This document shows, in pieces, positions 26,490 to 34,679 of a stretch of DNA of 64,000 bases; the stretch's first letter is position 1; each line of letters starts with the position of its first letter. The notes beneath the pieces are model-generated. The model did no database searches. It worked only from the letters and a program-made list of their open reading frames with translations, and had not been told where the DNA came from. The stretch is from positions 1 through 64,000 of the forward strand of contig CAKPLY010000002.1 in assembly GCA_934167825.1 (NCBI GenBank). The letters run 5' to 3'. A program made the position numbers and the translations under genes. The DNA comes from an uncultured Bacilli bacterium (GTDB taxonomy: Bacteria; Bacillota_I; Bacilli_A; RF39; UBA660).

Positions 26490-27473
26490 ATGCCAAGTAC
26501 TGTTACTCATAGTTATTTTATGAAAGATGTTTATGATTTATTAAGTGATAATATAAAAAATAATATTATACTAGAATCTGCAAAAACTTTTTCACAGGGT
26601 CCTGATATTTTTTATTTTTATAATATGGGGTTAGGAAAAAAGAGTAGTAGATATAGAAATAATGGTTATTTTATGCATAAGAATAATGTTAATTTATATT
26701 TTACTAATATAATTAAGTATATTAAGGATAAGGAACTTACTTCTAATAGAGAATGTTTTTCTTATTTAGTTGGTGCTATTGCACACTTTGTTCTTGATTC
26801 TACTATACATCCTTTTGTTTATTATAATACTGGATTATTTATAAAAAATGTTAAACAAAGTTATAAATATAATGGCTTACACCAAGAAATGGAATATTAT
26901 TTAGATGCATACATGATTTTTCAAAATGAAAAAGTTGAAGCAAAAAAATATAAAATGTATAAATATATATTAAATAACGATACGCTTAGTAGTGAAACTA
27001 TAGATTTAATTAATAACGTAATTAATGATACTTATTCTTTTAACAGTATGGGAGATATATATAACAAATGTGTACACGATATGAGGTTGTTTTTTAAATA
27101 TTTAAACTATGACCCTTACGGGATAAAAAAAGTTATCTATACTATGTTTGATGTGGTTACTCCAAAAAGATTTATGATTAAAAGGAAGTTTTCTTTCTAT
27201 TTAGATCATAATTCTAAAAGAGAATATTTGAATTTAGAAAAGAACGATTGGAACCATCCTTGCAATTTGAATGAAATATATAATTATTCATTTATTGAGC
27301 TATATGTAATTGCTAAAAATAAATGTGTAAGTATTATTAATGATATTTATAAATTACTTAATAGTGATCGTATTGATTACATAAAAATAGATAAAATATT
27401 TGGCAATTTGTCTTATACAACTGGTAAAAACTGCGATGATAAATCGTTTTATTTAAAATATTTTAAGTTTTAA
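26490..27473 (+). CDS. zinc-dependent phospholipase C-like protein
   Basis: 327 residues. N-terminal MPSTVTHSYFMKDVYDLL, then SQGPDIFYFYNMG and YLVGAIAHFVLDSTIHPFVYY with HQEMEYYLDAYM: the His/Asp metal-ligand pattern of the zinc-dependent phospholipase C / nuclease P1-like fold (PF00882). No signal peptide is seen, so it appears cytoplasmic, as in many uncharacterised Firmicutes homologues; the substrate is unknown. A TAAGGAG ribosome binding site precedes ATG 26490. A GNAT gene follows 14 bp later. Confidence 0.8.
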   Translation: MPSTVTHSYFMKDVYDLLSDNIKNNIILESAKTFSQGPDIFYFYNMGLGKKSSRYRNNGYFMHKNNVNLYFTNIIKYIKDKELTSNRECFSYLVGAIAHFVLDSTIHPFVYYNTGLFIKNVKQSYKYNGLHQEMEYYLDAYMIFQNEKVEAKKYKMYKYILNNDTLSSETIDLINNVINDTYSFNSMGDIYNKCVHDMRLFFKYLNYDPYGIKKVIYTMFDVVTPKRFMIKRKFSFYLDHNSKREYLNLEKNDWNHPCNLNEIYNYSFIELYVIAKNKCVSIINDIYKLLNSDRIDYIKIDKIFGNLSYTTGKNCDDKSFYLKYFKF

Positions 27474-27487
27474 AAAAGGAGATTTTT

Positions 27488-27889
27488 ATGAATTTTAGAA
27501 AGTACGAAAAGAAAGATTATAAATTCTTATTAGAATTATTTAATGAATGTTTTAATCATAATTATACTGGTAGTGATATTAAAGAAAGTGGTAATATTTT
27601 TGTTTTAGAAGATAATAATATTATTGTTGGTATGGTTACTATAGATGTTATAACAAATATATTTAAGGGTATTAAATATGGTTATGTAAATGATGTATGT
27701 GTAAGTAACAAATATAGGGGTAAAGGGTATGGTAAAATTCTTATGCTTAATGTTGATAAATTCGCTAAAGATAACGGGTTATCCTATATTATGTTGACTT
27801 CTAGTAACAAAAGAAAGATTGCTCAATCATTATATAGATGTTTAGGATATGATATTGTTGATACTTGTTTGTTTAAAAAGATATTTTAA
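27488..27889 (+). CDS. GNAT family N-acetyltransferase
   Basis: 133 residues. A single acetyltransferase domain with the acetyl-CoA-binding signature VCVSNKYRGKGYGKILM (motif A, Q/RxxGxG/A) and a preceding VGMVTIDVIT strand. The acceptor is unknown. AAAAAGGAG lies 7 bp before ATG 27488; likely in an operon with the phospholipase-like gene. Confidence 0.88.
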   Translation: MNFRKYEKKDYKFLLELFNECFNHNYTGSDIKESGNIFVLEDNNIIVGMVTIDVITNIFKGIKYGYVNDVCVSNKYRGKGYGKILMLNVDKFAKDNGLSYIMLTSSNKRKIAQSLYRCLGYDIVDTCLFKKIF

Positions 27890-27921
27890 TTTATAAATTT
27901 AAGTACGACTTTATTAAATTA

Positions 27922-27950
27922 GAAAAAACGTTTCAAATTGAGACGTTTTA
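27922..27950. terminator. bidirectional terminator between GNAT and the following gene
   Basis: AAAACGTTTC (27925-27934) pairs with GAGACGTTTT (27940-27949), 10 bp with one G:T wobble and a 5-nt loop. The stop codon of the converging minus-strand gene lies within the right arm. Confidence 0.7.
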
Positions 27951-29222
27951 ATTATTTACTACTTTTGTATTCCCTGTTTTCTTATATCCTTCAAGTGAAG
28001 TTAAATTAGAATATTTATACTCATAATTTGTTATTATATATCTATACATATCTATTTGTTCTTTCCATGATTCTACCCTTGTATATCCGCTTGGTTTTTT
28101 ATCTAAAGTTGTTACTTCACAGTTTGACATATCATTATAATTTATAGTTATTTTTACTGGTGGGAAATATACTTTGCTTCCTTTTGATGTTTTATATGGT
28201 GTTACTCCATTTAAGTTTTTAACATTAATTTCTACTTTCACATAGTATTTTTCATTTTTCTCATACGCTTCACTTACTGTGAATGTAAAATTCTTCTTTG
28301 TTAATGATGAATTTTTGAAATCACTTACATTTTTTATATCAATATCATATTTTCCTAAGCCTGATTCTAATACATTTTTATTTCTTTGATTTATATATTC
28401 TTTGTAATCAGCTTTAGTTGTAAAGTATGATGCTTCAACTTCAATATTACTTGCATCATTAATATTTTTTAATTCTACTTCATAAGAAAATCTTGTAGGA
28501 CTTGTTACATAACCTGATGTGTAGTAAGTATTTTCTTCATTTTTACAAAATTTTCCGTAATTTACTTCTTCAATTTTGTTTTCTATGTTATTTCCAGTAA
28601 CTTTTCCATTGTACCAATTGCTATATTCTTGAACTTCCTTTACATACTCATATAATATCATTTGATTTGTATTAGCATTTGAATTATTTGATGAATTATT
28701 GTTAGTAGTATTTGAAGTCACATTAGTATTATTATCTTTTAAATCATCATTTTTTGTATCATCTTTGTTTTCTTCAGTATTTGTTTCTTTTACTTTTAGG
28801 TCTGTAATTTTTTTGTCACAATCTTTACATGTTTCATTTCCAAGTTTAATATAATTAGTTTTACTTTGACTTCCACAAATTAATTCTGTTTTTATATTGT
28901 AGTATCCTTCTTCAGTTGTTATAGTTGCTTTACTTTTTGAACTATCACAAATTTTACCGTCTACTTTTAAATCATTTAGATAATCCCATTTTATAAGTTC
29001 TTTTAATGTTACTGTCTTTTCTTTTTCGTCTGTTGGTAAATTTTTACTAAAATATTCAATTACCTTTTCCTTATAAATACTATTGTTTTCATCAAAACTT
29101 TTTCCTTTGTTTTTGCTGCTAATTTTTGATACTAACCATATTGCAAATAGGATTGTAACTACAAGAATTATTACTTTTATAAATAATCCTAACCAATTAA
29201 TTCCGTATTCATTTTTTTCCAT
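27948..29222 (-). CDS. membrane-anchored protein of unknown function
   Basis: About 424 residues, not recognised. One N-terminal transmembrane segment (about 13-35), then an extracytoplasmic region in two parts joined by an Asn/Thr/Asp-rich linker (about 145-190). The first part contains paired cysteines (KICDSS, LICGS, ETCKDCDKK); the second has WYNGKVTG and a YTSGYVTSPTRFSYEV region suggestive of a beta-rich domain. ATG 29222 is preferred over 29228 because GAGGGGGA is well spaced to it. Tentatively a surface or envelope protein; no named family can be supported. Confidence 0.7.
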   Translation of the reverse strand: MEKNEYGINWLGLFIKVIILVVTILFAIWLVSKISSKNKGKSFDENNSIYKEKVIEYFSKNLPTDEKEKTVTLKELIKWDYLNDLKVDGKICDSSKSKATITTEEGYYNIKTELICGSQSKTNYIKLGNETCKDCDKKITDLKVKETNTEENKDDTKNDDLKDNNTNVTSNTTNNNSSNNSNANTNQMILYEYVKEVQEYSNWYNGKVTGNNIENKIEEVNYGKFCKNEENTYYTSGYVTSPTRFSYEVELKNINDASNIEVEASYFTTKADYKEYINQRNKNVLESGLGKYDIDIKNVSDFKNSSLTKKNFTFTVSEAYEKNEKYYVKVEINVKNLNGVTPYKTSKGSKVYFPPVKITINYNDMSNCEVTTLDKKPSGYTRVESWKEQIDMYRYIITNYEYKYSNLTSLEGYKKTGNTKVVNN

Positions 29223-29273
29223 AAACATTCCCCCTCGAATAATTTTATTGATTTATATTTTAGCACAATCATA

Positions 29274-29558
29274 TCACTTTGTCAATATTTTCACGACTGT
29301 ACATCCAACATTACTAGAGGATATTTTGTATTCAATTACTAACTTATTTTTCTTTAGAGTTTCTTGGACAGCATTTTTTACTATTCCTGTTCCTATTCCA
29401 TGAATTATTAATATTTCTTCATTATTTTGCAAGTGGCTTTCTAATACAAAATCATTTACTGCTACTATAGCACTTTCTTTATCAAAACCATGTAAATCTA
29501 TACTTGGTAATCTATCTAAAAATATATCATTTTTTTTTGTCATTTTCTTACTACACAA
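29274..29558 (-). CDS. stand-alone Smr domain protein
   Basis: 94 residues, matching the small MutS-related domain that forms the C-terminus of MutS2: LPSIDLHGFDKESAIVAVND, IIHGIGTGIVKNAVQE (the HGxGxG signature) and a final VGCTVVKIL strand. Smr domains are endonucleases or RNA/ribosome-collision nucleases; stand-alone copies are uncharacterised. The start is uncertain: TTG 29558 or ATG 29543, neither with a good ribosome binding site, while AAAGGAA lies about 25 bp upstream of the TTG. It follows the histidine kinase gene by 36 bp. Confidence 0.85.
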   Translation of the reverse strand: MCSKKMTKKNDIFLDRLPSIDLHGFDKESAIVAVNDFVLESHLQNNEEILIIHGIGTGIVKNAVQETLKKNKLVIEYKISSSNVGCTVVKILTK

Positions 29559-29594
29559 TTTTTTAATCTCAAAAACTGTTTTCCTTTCTTATCA

Positions 29595-30815
29595 TTAATT
29601 TTCTATTGGTAATTTTATTGTTACTTTTGTACCAACATTTAGTTTTGAATCATATTTTACTTCCCCACCATGAGCGTTTACTATTTCATTAGATAAAGCT
29701 ACTCCTAGTCCAGTTCCATTTTTCTTTGTTGTGAAAAACAGTTCTGTTAAACGTTCTTTTGTTGTTTTATCCATTCCTATGCCATTGTCTGTAATTTCTA
29801 TGTAAATATGTTTTCCACTTTTATAAGTATTAATTTCTATCTTTCCATCTTTATCAATTGCTTCAACGCTATTTTTTATTACATTTAATATTACTTGTTT
29901 CATTTTGGTAAAATCAACATTAGCATATAACTCATTGTTGTTATTAAATAGTAGATTAATATTTTTACTTTTCACTAGTAAATTTAAACTTTCGTATACT
30001 TCTTGAATTAGAAAGTTAATGTCTACTAATTCTTTGGTTAGTACAACTTTATTTAGCTCTCTAAAGTCCGCCATTATAAGTAAACTTCTTTCTATTTCTT
30101 GCTTTATTATTCCTATATACTTTTCTGTTTTTTCTCTGTCGTCTAGATTCATCATTTCAAGATATCCTTTACATACTGCAAGTGGATTTTTAATTTCATG
30201 TGTTAATTTAAATAGTGAATTTTTTATTTGTTTATCTTTTTCTAAATCTTTTACACTTATAAATAAATTTGATAAATTATCTAAAAGTTTAAATAAATGT
30301 ACTATACCAAAAGATGTTAGAAAGAATACACATGCTATCCAAAATATATCAATTATATAGTATGCAGTTGTTTTGTAATTTAAAAAGTATAACATAGATG
30401 TGTAGAATGCTTGAAATATTGCACTTCTTTCTATGTAACCTTCTTTGTCGTTTTTTGTACAAGTTAAATAAATTAAGAAAAATGAAATGTATTTTATAGC
30501 AATTATTAATGTACATAATCCTATTTCATAATTAAAACAACAATATAAAAGTAATAATAATGATAATAAGACTGCTAATTTATCTTTTTTCTTTAGATAT
30601 GCTACTAGAACTGGTATATCGCAAAACAATAACAACAGAACTATATTATTTGTATTACCAAACTTTATGCAAAAATATATAGAAGTACAAATTGATATAT
30701 CAAATAAATATATGTGTTTTCTATTATTGTTTAATCCAATGTAGCAAGATGCTACGAAATATATAAGTATTGGAAATAAAATCAAAATTATATTTACTAC
30801 AACTTCATCCATCAT
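29595..30815 (-). CDS. membrane sensor histidine kinase without adjacent regulator
   Basis: 406 residues. About six N-terminal membrane segments (1-180) with little extracytoplasmic loop, then HisKA with H-box LTHEIKNPLAVCKGYLEMM (about residue 208) and a full HATPase_c domain: N-box NVIKNSVEAI, G1 DNGIGMDKT, G2 NGTGLGVALS. The layout resembles B. subtilis KinB, and the HEIKNPL H-box is like that of sporulation kinases. No response regulator is adjacent, as with phosphorelay kinases feeding Spo0F; a sporulation role is inferred. AAGGTGAG precedes ATG 30815. Confidence 0.9.
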   Translation of the reverse strand: MMDEVVVNIILILFPILIYFVASCYIGLNNNRKHIYLFDISICTSIYFCIKFGNTNNIVLLLLFCDIPVLVAYLKKKDKLAVLLSLLLLLYCCFNYEIGLCTLIIAIKYISFFLIYLTCTKNDKEGYIERSAIFQAFYTSMLYFLNYKTTAYYIIDIFWIACVFFLTSFGIVHLFKLLDNLSNLFISVKDLEKDKQIKNSLFKLTHEIKNPLAVCKGYLEMMNLDDREKTEKYIGIIKQEIERSLLIMADFRELNKVVLTKELVDINFLIQEVYESLNLLVKSKNINLLFNNNNELYANVDFTKMKQVILNVIKNSVEAIDKDGKIEINTYKSGKHIYIEITDNGIGMDKTTKERLTELFFTTKKNGTGLGVALSNEIVNAHGGEVKYDSKLNVGTKVTIKLPIEN

Positions 30816-30963
30816 AAATACTCACCTTCATATATATTTTATATCATTTTTTTGTACTATTTTGTCGAAATATGTACATAAAGGTGGTTTTTTGTAACCT
30901 GAAAGTAAAAATATATTATATTTTTCGTATAAATAATTGCTTTAAAAAAATAGAACTATTATT

Positions 30964-31275
30964 CTATTTTAAATCATCTATATATTTTTTTAGTTGCTTA
31001 GCACCACTACCAATTATTATTTTTAGTTGGTCATCTATTTCTACAACACCTTTGGCGCCTAATTTCATTATGCCTTCTTTATCTGCTTTGCTTACGTCTT
31101 GAAGTGTTACTTTAAATCTTGATGCTTCTGCTTCAGTTTCTATTATATTGTCTTTTCCACCAAGTAAATCTACTAATTTGTTTACCTCTAATTTAAAATC
31201 TTTTTTACTACCTTTGATTATTGCAAATGCTATTATCACAAGGATTACTATTATTATTAAATATCTATATTCCAT
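30964..31275 (-). CDS. small membrane protein with degenerate PTS EIIB-like domain
   Basis: 103 residues. An N-terminal transmembrane helix (about 4-21) and then a domain resembling the glucose-type phosphotransferase EIIB: LVDLLGGKDNI, ASRFKVTLQDVSKADKEGI, KLGAKGVVEI and KIIIGSGAKQLKKYI. In true EIIB the phosphorylated Cys lies in NCxTRLR; here the equivalent is EAEASRFKV, with no Cys. It cannot be a normal phosphocarrier and may be a regulatory or scaffold remnant. Monocistronic, with AAAGGAA before ATG 31275. Confidence 0.75.
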   Translation of the reverse strand: MEYRYLIIIVILVIIAFAIIKGSKKDFKLEVNKLVDLLGGKDNIIETEAEASRFKVTLQDVSKADKEGIMKLGAKGVVEIDDQLKIIIGSGAKQLKKYIDDLK

Positions 31276-31484
31276 ATATTATTCCTTTCTTTTTCTTATA
31301 TTTTTATTATACTATAATTATGTTTTTTTTTCAATTACTTTTTTATCGTACATTAAATTGATTTTTATGAACTTTTCGTTACTTTGTAGTTAATTTATTT
31401 TTTTTTAGATTTTATAAATTTAATAATCATACAATTATTATAGTTTTTATTATAAATATTATATAATGATAGTGGTGAAGGAAA

Positions 31485-32093
31485 TTGAAGAAAAAAATAT
31501 TGATGTACTTCGAAGATAAACTTAGAGATAAGTACCCTTATTACGATGATGAAAAAATCGAAGTAATTATGTATGGACTTGAAGGTTTATATCTTACTTT
31601 TACAAAATTAGTTGTCATTTTTGGACTAGGTTTGATACTGGGTAAGATTACGAAAATTTTAATGCTGTTACTATTTTATAACGTTATTAGATTTTCTGCC
31701 TTTGGGTTACATGCGAATAAGAGTTATCAATGTTTAATAATGTCTCTTACGCTTTTTGTTGGGGGTGTATATGTATGTGACTATATTTATATACCACTTA
31801 TAATTAAAGTTATTCTTTCGCTTTTGTCTATTATACTCATTTCTTTATATGCTCCTGCAGATACTGAGAAAAGACCTTTAATTAATAGAAGAAAACGGAT
31901 CAGATGTAAAATTATATCTATAATATCTTCATTAATTTATACAACATTAATTATTAAATACAATAATGACATTATATCAAACTACTTACTTGTTGGGTTA
32001 ATTGAGGCAACTATTATGATTTTACCACTTAGTTATAAAACTCTTAATTTGCCATATTGCAATTATAAAAGATATAAATTCAGTTCGGTTTAA
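31485..32093 (+). CDS. agrB: AgrB, accessory gene regulator membrane endopeptidase
   Basis: 202 residues. AgrB removes the C-terminal tail of AgrD and forms the thiolactone intermediate. The catalytic pair is visible as FGLHANKSYQC, His and Cys seven positions apart as in staphylococcal AgrB, with the membrane segments around it. The start is TTG at 31485, chosen because GGTGAAGG lies a few bases upstream; the next in-frame ATG (31503) has no ribosome binding site. A TATAAT at 31462-31467 without a good -35 suggests an activated promoter. agrD follows 41 bp downstream. Confidence 0.93.
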   Translation: MKKKILMYFEDKLRDKYPYYDDEKIEVIMYGLEGLYLTFTKLVVIFGLGLILGKITKILMLLLFYNVIRFSAFGLHANKSYQCLIMSLTLFVGGVYVCDYIYIPLIIKVILSLLSIILISLYAPADTEKRPLINRRKRIRCKIISIISSLIYTTLIIKYNNDIISNYLLVGLIEATIMILPLSYKTLNLPYCNYKRYKFSSV

Positions 32094-32134
32094 ATATTTT
32101 TAAACATAATTTTTGAAAGAAGGAGGAAAAATAC

Positions 32135-32251
32135 ATGTTTGCAAGTTTATTATCACTAATAGGTTCATTTGCTGCTACTCTAGGAACTCAAGGATGTTTA
32201 CTTTTAATAGCTGATGAGCCAAAAATGCCTAAGTCTTTAATTGAAAAATAA
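32135..32251 (+). CDS. agrD: AgrD, autoinducing peptide precursor
   Basis: A 38-residue ORF. ATG 32135 has a strong GAAGGAGG ribosome binding site (32119-32126). The three AgrD parts are visible: an amphipathic N-terminal helix (MFASLLSLIGSFAATL), a core with a single Cys (GTQGCLLLI), and an acidic Pro-containing tail (ADEPKMPKSLIEK) like the AgrB recognition tail DEPxxPxxL. The autoinducing peptide is expected to be a thiolactone closed on Cys21, most likely over CLLLI (or CLLLIA). Located 41 bp after agrB and before a terminator. Core and tail pattern make the assignment strong; the exact mature peptide is inferred. Confidence 0.88.
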   Translation: MFASLLSLIGSFAATLGTQGCLLLIADEPKMPKSLIEK

Positions 32252-32287
32252 AAATTTTACTTACAATACTTTTATTACTTATTCAAA

Positions 32288-32325
32288 AAACTAAAATTTG
32301 ACACACATTTTAGTTTTTTATTTTT
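32288..32325 (+). terminator. terminator of agrBD
   Basis: AAAAAACTAAAAT (from about 32288) pairs with ATTTTAGTTTTTT, followed by ATTTTT. It lies 36 bp after agrD. The remaining 32326-32504 stretch before the converging agrC end shows no further gene. Confidence 0.75.
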
Positions 32326-32504
32326 CGTTTTAATTACTATGTTAAATAATCGTTATAATTACTTTTTAATTCTATTAATGAGTTTTTTTCCTGTATGGCA
32401 AATGACATTAAATTCTATTTTTTTCGTTTTTGATATTGACACCATATTGAGCAAATATTTTAATAAAAAAATTTAACTCGGTTTTGAATTAAATTTTATT
32501 TTGG

Positions 32505-33851
32505 TTAATCTGTTAATTTTAAATGCTCTTTCTTGTTATTTATTTTCTTCATTTTTACCATTAAAGATTGACTATATATTCCACCTCTGACTGTTCTTGT
32601 TGCCTCAAAGCAACTATAACTATTTAATATCTTTTTTGCAAGCATTAGTCCATATCCATGATCTTTTCCTTTTGTTGTATACTTCTTAGTTCCAATACTC
32701 TCTAAATCAAGTTCTCCTTCAAATGAATTTGATATTATGAATTCAACATCTTTGCCTCTCATGTATATCTCTATACCCATTTGTTTATTCTTGGTTTTCT
32801 TACTTGCATCTATTGCATTATCTAAATATATTCCTATCAATCTTCCTAATTGTTTAAATTCATCAATGGATAGTTTTGATAGGTTAGATTTTTCAACTGC
32901 TTTTGAAACGTTTATACTCAGTTTTAATCCTTTGGCTTCTGCTTCCATTGATTTGTAATAAAATAATCCTTTTATACCATTTGCTGGTAAAAATTGAAAC
33001 TTACTATATTTTTCTTCATTGAATGCAACATGCTCTACTATTATACTATTAATATATCCTTCAATTTTATATGTATCATTATTAAGTATTTTATCTCTTA
33101 TAGTGATTAGTTGATTCTTAGTTTCATGTCTTAGCATCTTTTCAATATCAATTTCTCTTTCGTACTTCTTGATAAATTCTAATAATTTGTCATATTTATC
33201 AATTAGACTGATGTTTTCAACTTTTTGTCTTACTAACTTATATAATATTAATGTAAAAACAATCATTATTGCAGAACTTATAAATAAATTTCTACTTATT
33301 ACTTCGATGTTGTTATATGCATTATAGAAAATTATTATTATGCTTACCAATGTTAGAGTATAGCAAGAAATTATTTCTAACTTATTGCTAACTTTGATGC
33401 TGACTATTTTTCTTAACCAACGCTTAAATATAAATGTTATTGCTATAAACAAAATGTTTACTGCTAAAGTTGGATATATTGTACAACTATAAACATTATA
33501 AAATGTTTCTGGAGGAATCTTCAAGACTCCAATTATGAATAATACTACCAATGTATCTGGTGCTATCATAATTACTATATTTGTTAGGGACAAAATTATT
33601 GATATAAAATAACTTGTATCAAACATATACTTAAAAAATATTACATATAATACACATAACATTAATGTTTTTAATGTCCCATCTAAATAATAGCCTATTA
33701 GTGAATAAATACAAATTGTTATTATAAAGATTAAAATGTTTTTAATATTAAATTTTATTTTCTTTTCGTCTAACAACATTAATGCATATATCATTGCTGC
33801 TGTTACTAAAACTATTGAACTGCCTACTACATTAATAAAAATCTGTGACAT
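32505..33851 (-). CDS. agrC: AgrC-like sensor histidine kinase (GHKL)
   Basis: 448 residues. About six N-terminal membrane segments (1-205) that would bind the peptide, a coiled linker, the AgrC-type H-box LRHETKNQLITIRDKI (about residue 245), N-box YLDNAIDASKKTKN, and the G2-like DHGYGLMLAKKIL. It is the receptor of the agrD-derived peptide and signals to AgrA. Overlaps the 3' end of agrA by 20 bases, so the two are translationally coupled. Transcribed toward agrBD, unlike the staphylococcal single agrBDCA operon. Confidence 0.92.
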   Translation of the reverse strand: MSQIFINVVGSSIVLVTAAMIYALMLLDEKKIKFNIKNILIFIITICIYSLIGYYLDGTLKTLMLCVLYVIFFKYMFDTSYFISIILSLTNIVIMIAPDTLVVLFIIGVLKIPPETFYNVYSCTIYPTLAVNILFIAITFIFKRWLRKIVSIKVSNKLEIISCYTLTLVSIIIIFYNAYNNIEVISRNLFISSAIMIVFTLILYKLVRQKVENISLIDKYDKLLEFIKKYEREIDIEKMLRHETKNQLITIRDKILNNDTYKIEGYINSIIVEHVAFNEEKYSKFQFLPANGIKGLFYYKSMEAEAKGLKLSINVSKAVEKSNLSKLSIDEFKQLGRLIGIYLDNAIDASKKTKNKQMGIEIYMRGKDVEFIISNSFEGELDLESIGTKKYTTKGKDHGYGLMLAKKILNSYSCFEATRTVRGGIYSQSLMVKMKKINNKKEHLKLTD

Positions 33852-34560
33852 ATTCTCTCAAGCCTCTTTTGCATCTATGTGATAATAAATCTATCTCTGT
33901 TTTATTTGTAAATATTATTTTGTTTGCTATATAGTCAACTTGTGATATTTTCTCGGTGTTTACTATACAGGCTTTATGACATTTATAAAATTTGTCATTT
34001 AATTTATCTTCTATTTGTTTTAATGTTGCAGTTACTTCATATTTTTTTCCATTTTCTGTTACTATTATACATTTTCTTTCTCGGGTTGCTTTTTCTATGT
34101 ATAATATTTTATTTTCAGGAATTCTATAAGTTGTATAATCATATGTAAAAGTTAGTGTGGACTTCTTCCCGTATATTTCTAATACTTTGCTTAAACTTTC
34201 TTCTAGTCTTTTATCGTAATTAAAGAATTTGGATATAAAGTCTAGTGCCATCAGTCTTGAGAAGAATATATCATCTTTGCATTCTGGATGAGCACTTACA
34301 AAAATTATCATACTATCCCAATCTCCCGTTTCTCTTATTTCGCTTGCAATTTCTAGTCCTGATATTTTTGGCATCTCTACATCTAGGATGTAAACTTTTT
34401 GATCGCTATTTGATTCTATTACTTCTTTTAAATCGTTATCATACTTCATAAACTTTTGGATTTTGTATTCAAAATCGTATGGCATCATTATTTTATTAAT
34501 GGCATGAGCCGTCCTGTCTAATGCTTCTGTATTATCATCACACGTGATGAATCTTAACAT
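33832..34560 (-). CDS. agrA: AgrA-like LytTR response regulator
   Basis: 242 residues. Receiver domain (1-125) with phosphoacceptor Asp in VYILDVEMPKISGLEIA, FVSAHPE in the Thr/Ser position and the terminal Lys, then a LytTR DNA-binding domain (about 145-240) with RIPENKILYIEKATRERKC and YKCHKACIVNTEKISQVDY. In known systems it activates the agrBD promoter through paired LytTR sites. A GGAGAGAT ribosome binding site precedes ATG 34560. First gene of the agrA-agrC pair. Confidence 0.93.
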   Translation of the reverse strand: MLRFITCDDNTEALDRTAHAINKIMMPYDFEYKIQKFMKYDNDLKEVIESNSDQKVYILDVEMPKISGLEIASEIRETGDWDSMIIFVSAHPECKDDIFFSRLMALDFISKFFNYDKRLEESLSKVLEIYGKKSTLTFTYDYTTYRIPENKILYIEKATRERKCIIVTENGKKYEVTATLKQIEDKLNDKFYKCHKACIVNTEKISQVDYIANKIIFTNKTEIDLLSHRCKRGLREYVTDFY

Positions 34561-34679
34561 AATTTATCTCTCCTTTTATGATTTATTTTAACACCAACTA
34601 ACTTCATTTGTAAATAGTTATTTTCAAATTATCAAAATTACAACAAAAGTACTATTTTTTGATTATTTTATATGCAAAA

